A stretch of DNA of 64,000 nt from Phycisphaerae bacterium. GTDB taxonomy: Bacteria; Planctomycetota; Phycisphaerae; UBA1845. The notes under the pieces were generated by a model. The model ran no database searches. It was not told the origin of the DNA and was given only the letters and a program-made list of their open reading frames with translations. The stretch is from contig JAJDDV010000081.1 in NCBI GenBank assembly GCA_029260135.1, positions 47,710-111,709 on the forward strand. Direction: 5' to 3'. Within the stretch, counting starts at the first letter, position 1. Each line of letters starts with the position of its first letter. Position numbers and translations under genes: made by a program. Below are positions 1-9,454 of the stretch, piece after piece.

Positions 1-849
1 GTCTTCGCCGTCATCAACACCGTCAACATCATCGTCTCTTGCACGCTCGTGTTCGGGTTCGATCTGGGCGTCACCGGCATCGTCGGCGGAACCGTGACCG
101 CGCGAATCCTCGGTGCCCTGATCATCGTGGGCGTCCTGATGAAGGGCCGATCCGGACTCGTCCTACTCCGACGCGAACTTGGCGTCGCCTGGAAACGGGC
201 CTGGAGAATTCTCCGCATCGGCATCCCCGCCGCCGCAGACGGCGCCATCATGTGGTCAGGCCACTTCGCCTTCCTCGCCATCGTCTCGAGACTCGCCCAG
301 GGCGCGCACGGACAGGCCTGCTTCGCCGCGCACGTCGTCGCCATACGCGTTGAGGCGCTGACCTACCTGCCCGCCGTTGCCTGGGGAACCGCCACCGCCA
401 CCATGATCGGACAGTCCCTCGGCGCCGCCGATCCCCAGCGAGCCCGCCGAACCGGTCATGCCGCCGTCCTGCAATGCGGCATGCTCTCCATCGTCATCAC
501 ACTCCTGTTCTTCTTCGGGGCGGACTGGATCTACCGAAACATGAGCCTCGATCCGCTCGTCCGCGAGACCGGCGTCCCCCCCTTCAGAATCCTCGCCCTG
601 CTTCAGGGAAGCCTCATCGTGTCCATCATCTACATCTGGGGACTCCGCGGCGCAGGCGACACACGTTATCCACTACTCATCACGCTGTTGGGGATCATTC
701 TCCGACTCTCGGTGGGCTACTACTTCGGAATCGTACGCGGCGGCGGACTGATGGGCGCCTGGTTCGGCATGTTCGCCGATATGATCTGGCGAATGATCGC
801 CGCCACCTGGCGATACTGCCGAGGACGATGGCTCAACACGCGCGTTTGA
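1..849 (+). CDS. MATE-family efflux transporter, C-terminal part (5' end outside window)
   Basis: Frame 1 is open from base 1 (VFAVINTVNIIVSCTLVFGFDLGVTGIVGGT...) to the stop at 849; multiple TM segments and MATE-like 'YLPAVAWGTATATMIGQSLGA' and 'WGLRGAGDTRYPL'. Confidence 0.85.
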   Translation, partial: VFAVINTVNIIVSCTLVFGFDLGVTGIVGGTVTARILGALIIVGVLMKGRSGLVLLRRELGVAWKRAWRILRIGIPAAADGAIMWSGHFAFLAIVSRLAQGAHGQACFAAHVVAIRVEALTYLPAVAWGTATATMIGQSLGAADPQRARRTGHAAVLQCGMLSIVITLLFFFGADWIYRNMSLDPLVRETGVPPFRILALLQGSLIVSIIYIWGLRGAGDTRYPLLITLLGIILRLSVGYYFGIVRGGGLMGAWFGMFADMIWRMIAATWRYCRGRWLNTRV

Positions 850-1031
850 AACCGAAGCCGACATGCGGTTCTCTTCACCTGCGAGCGCGAAAACAACCTG
901 CAGCAAACGGAAAGGGCCGGTCCGACTCACTGAGCCGAGGGCTTCAGCCCGCGCGAATGTCCCAGCGCCTGCGACAGTCCATCTTCAGACCCGAACCGCA
1001 CGGAAGCGATCCGCAAACTCCGGCCGGACCC

Positions 1032-2792
1032 CTACTTCTTCCCCGCCTCCACGCCCCGAATCACGCGCACAACAGAGTCCTTGAGCATCGCAGCCACGTC
1101 ATCCGTCGCGTCACCCTCAACCAGCGGCGTCAGAATGTCCAGCGCACGCTGAGGAGCGCCCGTGGCGAAATGTAGGTATCCCTGCAGCAACCGCGCCTCC
1201 CGATCGGCGCGATGGCCTTCCGTGTAACGCGCCAGCGCATGAAGATGACTCTCAAACAGAAGGGCGTCACCGTAGAGAGCACGCACGTCGACCGGATATT
1301 CCATCAGATCAGCCGCCGTCAGAAGCGCGCGGTGCAGCGCGCCGGCCGCCACCTCATAGTCACCCAGGGCAAAGTTCGCCACAGCGTAGAGCAGCTTCGC
1401 ATACGCATCGCGCTCATCCGCCAGCGTGGCGCGAATGTACAACCGTCGCGCCTCGTCGTAGTCGCCCGCCGAAAACGCCGCGTTACCCTGCGTCACGAAC
1501 GACGCGCCGCCGACTTCATGATCCTCACCAAACGGCGTGCCCTCCGGCGCCACCGCTTCGACCGCCCTCGACACATCCTCAACGACCTCACCCGGCACGA
1601 TCGCGTCGTCAATGTCGTACGTCACCCTGTCGCCGTAGACCGTCTCCGGATAATAAACGTCAATGTCCACATCCACAGGCCGATACCTCCGTGGGTAGTC
1701 GTAGTACAACGACGTGTAGGTATACCCCTGCCAAGGCTCATAGTAGGTATACCCGTAATCGATCGGCCGATACCGCGAATAATAACGTCGGTGCGGGCTG
1801 TAGTAAGGTCGTTGCGGGCCGTAGTAACGATTGCAGCTTCGGTAGCGACTGTGTCCGTGTCCGCGATCGTAAAGTCCGCCGCGCCGATGCGAACCGTCCC
1901 GTCCAAGACCAAGACGCACGAATCCGCCGTGCCCATCGTTCGAGCGGCCATACGTAAGACTCACCGCCGAGGGGCTTCGGTCTCCGAACAGTCGCCCGCC
2001 ACGCCGATGGGCATCCGCTCCGCTTGAACGATGCGCATTCGATCCGTCTGTTCGCCGCGTGCGATTGCGATCCGCGGCCGAGCCGCGCGGGCGGGATTTT
2101 CGCGGCGATGTCGACGCCGCAGCCGCGCCCGACAAACGCCTCGCGGGCGTACGAAGAATCGCCAGCCCCGAATCCGACCGAGAGGCCGATCGCGTCGACC
2201 TCCGCTCGCTCCGACCCGATGCCCTTGGATTACTCGAGGACCGGCGTGATGTCGTCGCCTGTGCCCGAGATGCCTGCCGCGACCTCGTCGAGGACGCGCG
2301 ATTCGTTCCTCGAGACCTCGACGGCGTGGCGCTGGAAGAAGCTGCGCTCCGTCTCGATGAACCCCGCGACGCCGATCGGCTTGACCTCGACGGCCTAGGC
2401 TTCGACGACAGGCGAGAAGCGGTTCGTGAAGACGACCGCGTCGCCAAACGACTGGCCGATGACCGGCGCGGGCTCGACCGCCGCGCGGATGACTGACGCG
2501 GGCTCGACCGCTTCGCCGTCGACACGCGAGGCCGGCTGCGCGATGGCGCTTTCGCCCGTACAGATCGTTTCGAGGCTACCGCCCTCGATCGGCTCGCCGA
2601 GCGCTGCGGCGATGAACGCCGCGCCTGAGGCCTGGATCGTGCGGGTGCTCGCGACTTCGACACCGCCCGAGACGAGGACCGCGTCGTTTTTCGACCTTTG
2701 CGCGGGCCCGCCAAAGCATCCCCGGCCAGCAATGCCAGGGCAGCCACGACCACCAACGCGGATCTGAAACCGAGGCTCGTAGGAACGTTCAT
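1032..2792 (-). CDS. Exported protein: signal peptide, long Arg/Ser-rich domain, Tyr/Arg-rich segment, C-terminal TPR-like domain
   Basis: 586-aa ORF; N-terminal hydrophobic signal (ALVVVAALALLAGDALAG); strong SD (AGGAGGT) just upstream of the ATG at 2792; C-terminal 'GNAAFSAGDYDEARRLYIRATLADERDAYAKLLYAVANFALGDYEVAAGALHRAL' is TPR-like. Confidence 0.8.
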   Translation of the reverse strand: MNVPTSLGFRSALVVVAALALLAGDALAGPRKGRKTTRSSSRAVSKSRAPARSRPQARRSSPQRSASRSRAVASKRSVRAKAPSRSRPRVSTAKRSSPRQSSARRSSPRRSSASRLATRSSSRTASRLSSKPRPSRSSRSASRGSSRRSAASSSATPSRSRGTNRASSTRSRQASRAQATTSRRSSSNPRASGRSERRSTRSASRSDSGLAILRTPARRLSGAAAASTSPRKSRPRGSAADRNRTRRTDGSNAHRSSGADAHRRGGRLFGDRSPSAVSLTYGRSNDGHGGFVRLGLGRDGSHRRGGLYDRGHGHSRYRSCNRYYGPQRPYYSPHRRYYSRYRPIDYGYTYYEPWQGYTYTSLYYDYPRRYRPVDVDIDVYYPETVYGDRVTYDIDDAIVPGEVVEDVSRAVEAVAPEGTPFGEDHEVGGASFVTQGNAAFSAGDYDEARRLYIRATLADERDAYAKLLYAVANFALGDYEVAAGALHRALLTAADLMEYPVDVRALYGDALLFESHLHALARYTEGHRADREARLLQGYLHFATGAPQRALDILTPLVEGDATDDVAAMLKDSVVRVIRGVEAGKK

Positions 2793-2935
2793 GATTTACC
2801 TCCTATCGATCCAGAACTAATCGCCCAACACACTAATCTTCATTCGGACAATAGTTTCATCGTGTTAAATAATACCACATGGACCGATAGTGGGCAAGGA
2901 AAATCGACGGATGTGACAAAGCGTGACACGGACAG

Positions 2936-3619
2936 TCAAAAAACGTCCGATAAATTCTCGATCACAGCCTCCGGCTGCACTTCATCAGCGTTTCCGATGT
3001 CGTGAATGCGGTTTTCGCGGCACAACCACACAGGCGAGACCCCGCTGGCGCGGGCACCACCAACATCGCTATGGACCGAGTCTCCGACGTGTACGGCCCG
3101 GTCAGGCCGGACGCCCAATGCTGAAAGGGCCTTCTGGAAAATGGCCGGATCCGGCTTGTAGCACCTCGCTGCCTCCGAGGTAATGACAGCATCGAACCGA
3201 AGATCGTGACGCTCGATCGCGGCCAAGAGCGGCGCCGTGTCGGCGTTCGACACGCAGCAAACGGGTAGGTCGACCGACTTCAAGAACTCGAGCGCGTCCA
3301 TGTAGATCGGCGGGTCTCTCCAATAGGCCTCGAGATCCGCCACAAAGGGAACCGGGTCTCGCGTTTCACCGAAGTCAGCCAGGATCGACGCCAAGCTGGA
3401 AATCTCACACGCGTAGAGCGTCTGAAACCGGTCGTGATTGCTGGCTGCGATCGTCGAAAAGAACCGCTCGCCCCAGCGAATGGCAAACTCCTGGGGCGTC
3501 ACCGACAGGCCGCAAACCTCGACGATCCGCGTGCACGTGGCCTCAACGGCCGCGCGATCTCCAGCCGAGATGGTGCCGTAGAAATCGATCAAGACGCCAT
3601 CGAAACGATCAGCGAGCAT
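2936..3619 (-). CDS. HAD-superfamily hydrolase
   Basis: DFYGTI motif I, 'CCVSNAD' motif II, 'KPDPAIFQKALSALGVRPDRAVHVGDSVHSDVGGARASG' motifs III/IV. Confidence 0.87.
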   Translation of the reverse strand: MLADRFDGVLIDFYGTISAGDRAAVEATCTRIVEVCGLSVTPQEFAIRWGERFFSTIAASNHDRFQTLYACEISSLASILADFGETRDPVPFVADLEAYWRDPPIYMDALEFLKSVDLPVCCVSNADTAPLLAAIERHDLRFDAVITSEAARCYKPDPAIFQKALSALGVRPDRAVHVGDSVHSDVGGARASGVSPVWLCRENRIHDIGNADEVQPEAVIENLSDVF

Positions 3620-3704
3620 GCTTGTGCCTCTTCAGCGATTGATTTTCCATCCCACTACCTCTACAACCGGCGCCATGTTGATTGTCTGTTAAAGGAGCCC
3701 GATC

Positions 3705-5498
3705 TTGCCCATTCCCTACCATAAACGAACGCATCGATGCGGTGAACCCAACGCCTCCGACATTGGCCAAAACGTGCGCCTGGCCGGCTGGGTTCACGCC
3801 ACCCGAGACCACGGCGGCCTGGCCTTCGTCGATCTTCGAGACCACACAGGCCTCGTGCAACTTCAGTTCAACCCCGATCACTACGCCGACGGGCACAAAA
3901 TCGCCCAGGCGCTACACAACGAGGACGTCATCGCCGTCGAAGGCAAAGCCGTCAGCCGCGGCGACCGCGTGAACCCCAAGCTCGCCACCGGCGAAATTGA
4001 GGTTCAGGTCGACGCCATCGAGGTGCTCAGCGAGGCCTCGCCGCTGCCATTCCAGGTGAACGACGAGTTCGACGCGAGTGAAGACGCCTGCCTGCGCTAC
4101 CGGTTCCTGCACTTTCGCCGGCCCGAAGTCCAGGAAGTGTTCCGCCTTCGACACAGGGTTGGCCGAGCAATCCGAGAGTACTTCAACGCGGAAGGCTTCG
4201 TCGAAATCGAGACGCCGTTCCTCACCAAATCCACGCCGGAAGGCGCGCGCGATTACCTCGTGCCATCTCGCGTAAGACCCGGTTCGTTCTACGCGCTGCC
4301 GCAGTCGCCGCAGATCTTCAAACAACTCTGCATGATCGGCGGATTCGACCGCTACGCGCAGATCGTCCGGTGCTTCCGGGATGAGGATCTCCGCGCCGAT
4401 CGGCAACCGGAGTTCACCCAGCTCGATATGGAAATGGCATTCGTCCAGCGCGACGATGTCATGGCCGCCGTCGAAGGATGCGTGAAGCGCATTTTCAAAG
4501 ACGGACTAGACCTCGACATCAAAACGCCGCTGCCGCAGATGAGCGAGCGCGAGGCCGTCGAACGCTTCGGCATCGACCGGCCCGACACGCGATACGGCAT
4601 GGAGCTGCAAGACATCACGGAACTCGTCGGCGACGTCGAGCTCCCGATGTTCCGGGAGGCGATTCAAGCGCGTGGGGTGGTAAAATGCATGGTGGCCAAG
4701 AATGCCACAAGCCTGACACGCAAGATCCTCGACGGCCTCAACGAAGAGGTGATCGGCATCGACGGTCCGGGTCTGCCCTACACCAAGATGACGGACGGCG
4801 AGGGCGGCGCGACCTTCTCAACGGGCATCGCCAAATTCGTAAAGCCGATTCAGTCCGCGCTCTGCGAACAGGTCGGCGCCGAGGTGGGGGACGTGGTCTT
4901 CTTCATGCCCGGCCGCACACACACCGAGGCCGGCAAGTTCCTGCACCCGGTGCGAACGAAACTGGCTACGCTGCTCGACGTCATCCCCAAAGACCGCTGG
5001 GACCTGCTCTGGGTGGTCGACTTCCCGCTCGTCGAGTGGGACGAGGACGAGCAGCGCTGGTTCAGCATGCACCACCCGTTCACGGCTCCGCTCGATGAGG
5101 ACATCCCCAAACTGGAGAGCGACCCGGGCAGTGTTCGCGCCAAGGCCTATGACCTCGTGCTCAACGGCGTCGAGATGGCCGGCGGCAGCATTCGTATCCA
5201 CCGGCACGACATACAGCAGCAGGTCTTCAAGCTTCTGGGGATCAGCGAAGAGGAAGCCAGCGCGAAGTTCCAGTTCCTTCTCGACGCCCTGCGCTTCGGC
5301 GCTCCACCCCACGGCGGAATCGCGTTCGGCTTCGACCGATGGATCATGATGCTGACAGGCGCGGAGAGCTTGCGCGAAGTGATCGCCTATCCCAAGACAG
5401 CCCGCGCCGTCTGCCCCATGACCGACGCCCCAGGCCCCGTCGCCGAAGACCAACTCGAAGAACTAGGCCTGAAACTCAACCTGCCGAAGAAGGATTGA
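3705..5498 (+). CDS. aspS: Aspartate--tRNA ligase
   Basis: 597 aa; N-terminal OB fold (VRLAGWVHATRDHGGLAFVDLRDHTGLVQLQF), 'FRDEDLRADRQPEFTQLDMEMAF' and 'GGIAFGFDRWIMMLTG'; TTG start with AAAGGAG upstream at 3691. Confidence 0.97.
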   Translation: MPIPYHKRTHRCGEPNASDIGQNVRLAGWVHATRDHGGLAFVDLRDHTGLVQLQFNPDHYADGHKIAQALHNEDVIAVEGKAVSRGDRVNPKLATGEIEVQVDAIEVLSEASPLPFQVNDEFDASEDACLRYRFLHFRRPEVQEVFRLRHRVGRAIREYFNAEGFVEIETPFLTKSTPEGARDYLVPSRVRPGSFYALPQSPQIFKQLCMIGGFDRYAQIVRCFRDEDLRADRQPEFTQLDMEMAFVQRDDVMAAVEGCVKRIFKDGLDLDIKTPLPQMSEREAVERFGIDRPDTRYGMELQDITELVGDVELPMFREAIQARGVVKCMVAKNATSLTRKILDGLNEEVIGIDGPGLPYTKMTDGEGGATFSTGIAKFVKPIQSALCEQVGAEVGDVVFFMPGRTHTEAGKFLHPVRTKLATLLDVIPKDRWDLLWVVDFPLVEWDEDEQRWFSMHHPFTAPLDEDIPKLESDPGSVRAKAYDLVLNGVEMAGGSIRIHRHDIQQQVFKLLGISEEEASAKFQFLLDALRFGAPPHGGIAFGFDRWIMMLTGAESLREVIAYPKTARAVCPMTDAPGPVAEDQLEELGLKLNLPKKD

Positions 5499-5584
5499 GG
5501 CCAGCGACTTCTCGGCGCGGGCTGACACGCCGCATGTTCCAGCCTCGAGGAACTGCGGCCGGGAGCTGGCAAGCTGCCAATTCT

Positions 5585-6067
5585 ATGCTCCACAGAGCCA
5601 TAGTTGCAGGACTTGCGGTAGGGGCAGTTGGGATCTCGATTCTCTGGGCGGCTATACTGGGCGTATCTTTCTACTACAACGTCGGCGCTGATCGATTCAG
5701 CATTCGCGAGAGTGCTCTTCAGATTCACTTGTCAAGTCGAATACTTCCGGATGGCTACGTATTGCCGAAGCAAGGTTGGCACACATCTAGCCCTTCCGGA
5801 CAGGTAGCCTGGTGCCCGAGAATCGGCCTCTACAAGGGGCGATTGCTTTGGTTCGACCTGCCATTGTGGATTCCGCTGCTCTTGTTCGGCTCCTACCCTG
5901 CCTTCACGATTGTCCGAGGTCCGCTGCGATGCTGGCGACGGCGGCGGCAGGGACAGTGCATTAACTGCGCTTATGACCTCACAGCGAACGAGTCCGGCAT
6001 CTGCCCTGAATGCGGTACCCGCATGCGGAACGTGGTTCGTGAGGACCAGGAGAAAGACTGCACGTAA
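5585..6067 (+). CDS. Small membrane protein with C-terminal zinc ribbon (CxxCxYDLxxNxSGxCPECG)
   Basis: Internal ATG of the 5339..6067 ORF; two TM segments then 'GQCINCAYDLTANESGICPECGTRM'. The part of the long ORF before 5585 overlaps aspS and reads as non-coding. Confidence 0.7.
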   Translation: MLHRAIVAGLAVGAVGISILWAAILGVSFYYNVGADRFSIRESALQIHLSSRILPDGYVLPKQGWHTSSPSGQVAWCPRIGLYKGRLLWFDLPLWIPLLLFGSYPAFTIVRGPLRCWRRRRQGQCINCAYDLTANESGICPECGTRMRNVVREDQEKDCT

Positions 6068-6083
6068 AGGAACACTGTGCGCA

Positions 6084-6302
6084 TCAGAGCACCCCAACCC
6101 ACCAAGCGATGAGGTACGTGAAGCCCACCACGGTCACGCAGACCAGGAAGAAGCCGAGGGCGATCCCGTCTCGAAAGCTGTAATCAGGTCCGCTCGATTC
6201 CGCATTGGAGAAGCAACCATAGAGACCTGTGATCCGGAGTGCGAATCGGCCTACCCAGGTGCACACGGCAACCAACAGGTGGCCCCCAAGAAGTTCGTAC
6301 AT
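6084..6302 (-). CDS. Small hypothetical membrane protein
   Basis: 72 aa with two hydrophobic segments (LLVAVCTWVGRFALRITGL; GFFLVCVTVVGFTYLIAWWVGVL); short, so tentative. Confidence 0.35.
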   Translation of the reverse strand: MYELLGGHLLVAVCTWVGRFALRITGLYGCFSNAESSGPDYSFRDGIALGFFLVCVTVVGFTYLIAWWVGVL

Positions 6303-6550
6303 GTTCCGTTGCCGCCTTTCACGCCCTCCTTGTTTCGTTCACCGAAGAAATGAATTGTATATCCGATCCACCATCTGTCAACACTGTAGTGCGGGTCGAT
6401 GCTTCGCGTCAGCGCAACGTTGACCTGCCAGAACTGTGACCCCGGAGGAGTGTTTCAACCGGGGACAAGGCGGGATACCCGGTGGCCGGATCATCAGCGT
6501 AGCGCTGACCCTGGGGAATCGATGATAGCGCCGGCTAGAGCAAGCTCTAT

Positions 6551-6614
6551 TCAAGTGTAGCGTCTTGAACGACCTCGCACGCGGGAAACACGGTACTTTC
6601 CCCGCTACACTTGA
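6551..6614. repeat. Perfect 12-bp inverted repeat with nested 6-bp inverted repeat (hairpin)
   Basis: tcaagtgtagcg (6551-6562) / cgctacacttga (6603-6614); inner gggaaa (6583-6588) / tttccc (6597-6602). Confidence 0.6.
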
Positions 6615-7030
6615 GCGTTACACGCTATAACGGGGACCCCCGCGCTCGCCCCGCGCCGAAATTCAACCGATCACGCGCGAAGTTATTACTGTAGGAGAGA
6701 CGCAGACGATGACCGGAGCTCGCAGCCAGGACCACACCAGCACGCCCGTACCGTCACATGCATCTCCTCCCACCCCGCGCAACCTCTGCCGGGTACCTTC
6801 CCCCCGGAGTCGGTCCGCCCGTGGCGGAGCCCTTCGCCACTCCCGCTTACCACGCCTTCCGTCCCGCGGAGATCCGAAGTGTTCATGGCCGCTCCACGGT
6901 AGTGCCACATCGTGACACCACAGGTGAGTTTTTTTGTTGCCAAACGAACCCAAACACGCCCGATAATACCGCCCGTCGGGTCCGTCGGCCGGCCTCGCAC
7001 CATCGCCGCCCACGAGGGGCGGCGCTGCAA

Positions 7031-7064
7031 CATGCCCGCGCCTTCGGCTTGGGCATGGCACCCG
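7031..7064 (+). repeat. Intergenic hairpin repeat, copy A (catgcccgcgccttcggcttgggcatggcacccg)
   Basis: Imperfect palindrome 7031-7057 followed by GCACCCG; closely similar sequence at 52140-52174. Confidence 0.6.
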
Positions 7065-7156
7065 ACGTGACAAGGCACACGGGCGGTTTGTCACGCTCTG
7101 AGATGGTCCGCCCGCGGCGCCTACAAATGTGCGGCGGCGATGATAGACTCACGAAC

Positions 7157-8296
7157 ATGATGAAAACCACGAAAGCCATTGCCGCCGTGATGCCGGGGCC
7201 TGCATCACCAGGCAGACCCGGACGACCGTGCGAGGTACGCGAAATCGCGCTGCCGGACCTGGAGCCGGACTCGGCGCTGATGAAAGTCGAGTTCAGCGAG
7301 GTGTGCGGAACCGACGTACACCTTCGCGATGGTCGCCTGGCCGGCGTGCCATATCCGATTATTCCCGGCCACGTATCGGTGGGGGTGCTCGAGAAGATCC
7401 GCGGCGAGGTGCTCGACATCAACGGGAAACCTTTCGTCGAAGGCGATTGCGTCACGTTTCTCGACGTTCACAAAACATGTCATGCATGTTGGCATTGCCT
7501 GGTCGCCAAGGCATCGACGCGCTGCCCCGAGCGGAAGGTCTACGGGATCACGTACGGCATCGAAGATGGCTTGACAGGCGGATGGGCGGAGTACATCTAC
7601 CTCAAACCGGGCGTGCGCGTGATTCGCATGGACGGTATCGCGAGCGAAACCTACATGGCCGGCGGCTGCTCGCTGCCGACGTCGCTTCACGCGGTGGAGC
7701 GCGCGGACATTCTGCTGGGCGACTCGGTGTTGGTGCTCGGGTCGGGGCCGGTCGGGCTCTCAGCCGTGGGGTTTGCGAGTCTGCGCGGGGCGCGGCGGGT
7801 GCTGTGTGTCGGCGCGCCGGAGGGACGGCTTGCTTCAGCCAGGAAGATGGGCGCGGTCGAGACGCTCGACTTTACGGCACACAGTGTCGAGCAGCGGGCA
7901 ACCTGGGTGCGCGAGCACACCGAAGGACACGGTGCAGACGTCGTAATCGAATGTACGGGGGCGCCCAGCGCCGTCGTCGAGGCGATGCGCTTCGCGCGCG
8001 ACGCGGGGCGCGTGGTGGTGGTCGGCCAGTACACCGATCATGGCGAGGTCGGGTTCAACCCGCACCTCGACTTGAACAAGAAGCATCTCGACGTCCGAGG
8101 CTGCTGGGGCAGCGACTATTCGCATTTCCATCGGTGCGTCGACATGCTTCGCGTACCAGCGGCCGCTGCAATGTGGTCGTGCCTGGAGCTGAAGCGTTTC
8201 AACTTGTCGCAGTCCAACGAGGCGTTGGCTGCGGTGGAGGCGGGCGAGGTGGTCAAGGCGTTGATTGTGCCGGAGACTGTTGCTTTCGCGAGATGA
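7157..8296 (+). CDS. Zinc-dependent medium-chain dehydrogenase (alcohol / threonine dehydrogenase-like)
   Basis: 'EVCGTDVHLRDG', 'PIIPGHVSVG', Cys-rich 'CHACWHCLVAKASTRCPERKVYG', Rossmann 'VLVLGSGPVGLSAVGFA'; internal ATG of the 6758 ORF chosen as start. Confidence 0.9.
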   Translation: MMKTTKAIAAVMPGPASPGRPGRPCEVREIALPDLEPDSALMKVEFSEVCGTDVHLRDGRLAGVPYPIIPGHVSVGVLEKIRGEVLDINGKPFVEGDCVTFLDVHKTCHACWHCLVAKASTRCPERKVYGITYGIEDGLTGGWAEYIYLKPGVRVIRMDGIASETYMAGGCSLPTSLHAVERADILLGDSVLVLGSGPVGLSAVGFASLRGARRVLCVGAPEGRLASARKMGAVETLDFTAHSVEQRATWVREHTEGHGADVVIECTGAPSAVVEAMRFARDAGRVVVVGQYTDHGEVGFNPHLDLNKKHLDVRGCWGSDYSHFHRCVDMLRVPAAAAMWSCLELKRFNLSQSNEALAAVEAGEVVKALIVPETVAFAR

Positions 8297-8391
8297 GATG
8301 TGTTACCTGGCGTAGTATTGCCGTTGCACCAGGCCGCTTGGGGCGCTTGGATCATGCGGCGAGAGGATGCGTTGTTTCATGACGGGGTGGT

Positions 8392-8910
8392 TTGGAGGCG
8401 TATACCGTGACTGGTTTGCAGTGGCTTGACGGGTACTCGGGGCAAACAACCAACGAGCTGACGACCCTTGCAGCGACCTACCGAGCGGATTCCATTGTTC
8501 TCGCATTCGAGCAAGCGCTGGACCAGAAAGCTGACCGCGCGGGATTCGGAGGGTTATCCGTTGAAGAGCGCGTCGTCCTAGCCGTTGAGGCACTCGAACG
8601 TGAGGTCAATAATGGCGGGTACGATCAGTTCTTCGTCAACGCGTACGCAGAGCATGTGCAAGCGGTTGTCGATGGGCTACATCGCATCGGCTGTGGGGAA
8701 GTCGCGAAGCTGACCCAGGACGCCATCGATGCCTTAAGGATTGATGGGCCATGCACACGCGAAGCCATCGCGTGTGTGATCTACGAAGAAGATGAGATAC
8801 GAGAAGAAAGGCTGAGCGAGTGTGACGATCGATTCTTCGAAATGGCGGGAGACCTTTCAGGCCCGCTTCTTGAGTTCATCAAGCGTAACAGCGACAGAAT
8901 CACGCTGTAA
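8392..8910 (+). CDS. DMP19 / DUF4375-like protein
   Basis: 'VEALEREVNNGGYDQFFVNAYAEHVQAVVDGLHRIGCGEVAKLTQDAIDAL' resembles the NNGG[FY]DQFF core of that family. Confidence 0.65.
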   Translation: MEAYTVTGLQWLDGYSGQTTNELTTLAATYRADSIVLAFEQALDQKADRAGFGGLSVEERVVLAVEALEREVNNGGYDQFFVNAYAEHVQAVVDGLHRIGCGEVAKLTQDAIDALRIDGPCTREAIACVIYEEDEIREERLSECDDRFFEMAGDLSGPLLEFIKRNSDRITL

Positions 8911-8968
8911 GGTCTGCTTCCGCGCAGCGCTCGTGGCCTGCCTGTGTTCCAAGAAGGCCAGCGTACAC

Positions 8969-8997
8969 GGGCAAACAAGTTTGCCCATGCCACCCGG
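8969..8997 (+). repeat. Intergenic hairpin repeat, related architecture (gggcaaac-aa-gtttgccc-atgccacccgg)
   Basis: Perfect 8-bp inverted repeat 8969-8976/8979-8986 followed by ATGCCACCCGG, similar to the ATGGCACCCG tail of copy A. Confidence 0.5.
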
Positions 8998-9211
8998 ATT
9001 CTTGGCTGTGACCAAGCATTGGTGCTTTGTCACTGCTCAATTGATGGGTGTTCCGAGCTGTGACGCTGAAGGCGACCAAGGAGGGAGCGGTCTTGGCAAC
9101 GACGAGAACGTTCTCCGCTTCCTAACGGTCGCGGCTCGGATTGGCGGTCGCGGCTTTGATCGACCCATCCAGCCCCGCGCGACGGAGCACTGGTCCACCT
9201 ATGGGAGAGCG

Positions 9212-9454
9212 ATGAAGCGCGTTACGTTTTTTACGAAGCCGGATTGCACGCTGTGCGACGGAGCGATGTTCGTGATTCGGCGGGTTCGCGCACACGTAGA
9301 TTTCGAGTTGGCGTCGGTCGACATCACTGCGGCTGGCAACGAGAAGTGGTTCGAGGCCTATCGCCACGACATCCCCGTCGTACATCTCAACGGCGAAGAG
9401 GTCTTTCGGCATCGGGTGGACGAGCGCCGACTCAGGGAGTTGCTGGAACGCTGA
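9212..9454 (+). CDS. Glutaredoxin-family protein
   Basis: 80 aa: 'MKRVTFFTKPDCTLCDGAMFVIRR...WFEAYRHDIPVVHLNGEEVFRHRVDERRLRELL'; CxxC, cis-Pro 'DIPVVHLNG'. Confidence 0.78.
   Translation: MKRVTFFTKPDCTLCDGAMFVIRRVRAHVDFELASVDITAAGNEKWFEAYRHDIPVVHLNGEEVFRHRVDERRLRELLER

Noticed and set aside
2059-2496. 145-aa D/R-rich plus-strand ORF
   Set aside because: Complement of the Arg/Ser-rich domain; D/R richness is a by-product of that repetitive DNA. The minus-strand frame has a signal peptide, SD and TPR-like end.
6901-6950. Hairpin gtgccac-atc-gtgacac followed by T7 as an intrinsic terminator
   Set aside because: Stem has a mismatch, the T tract is 8 nt or more away, and no upstream gene on the + strand ends here.
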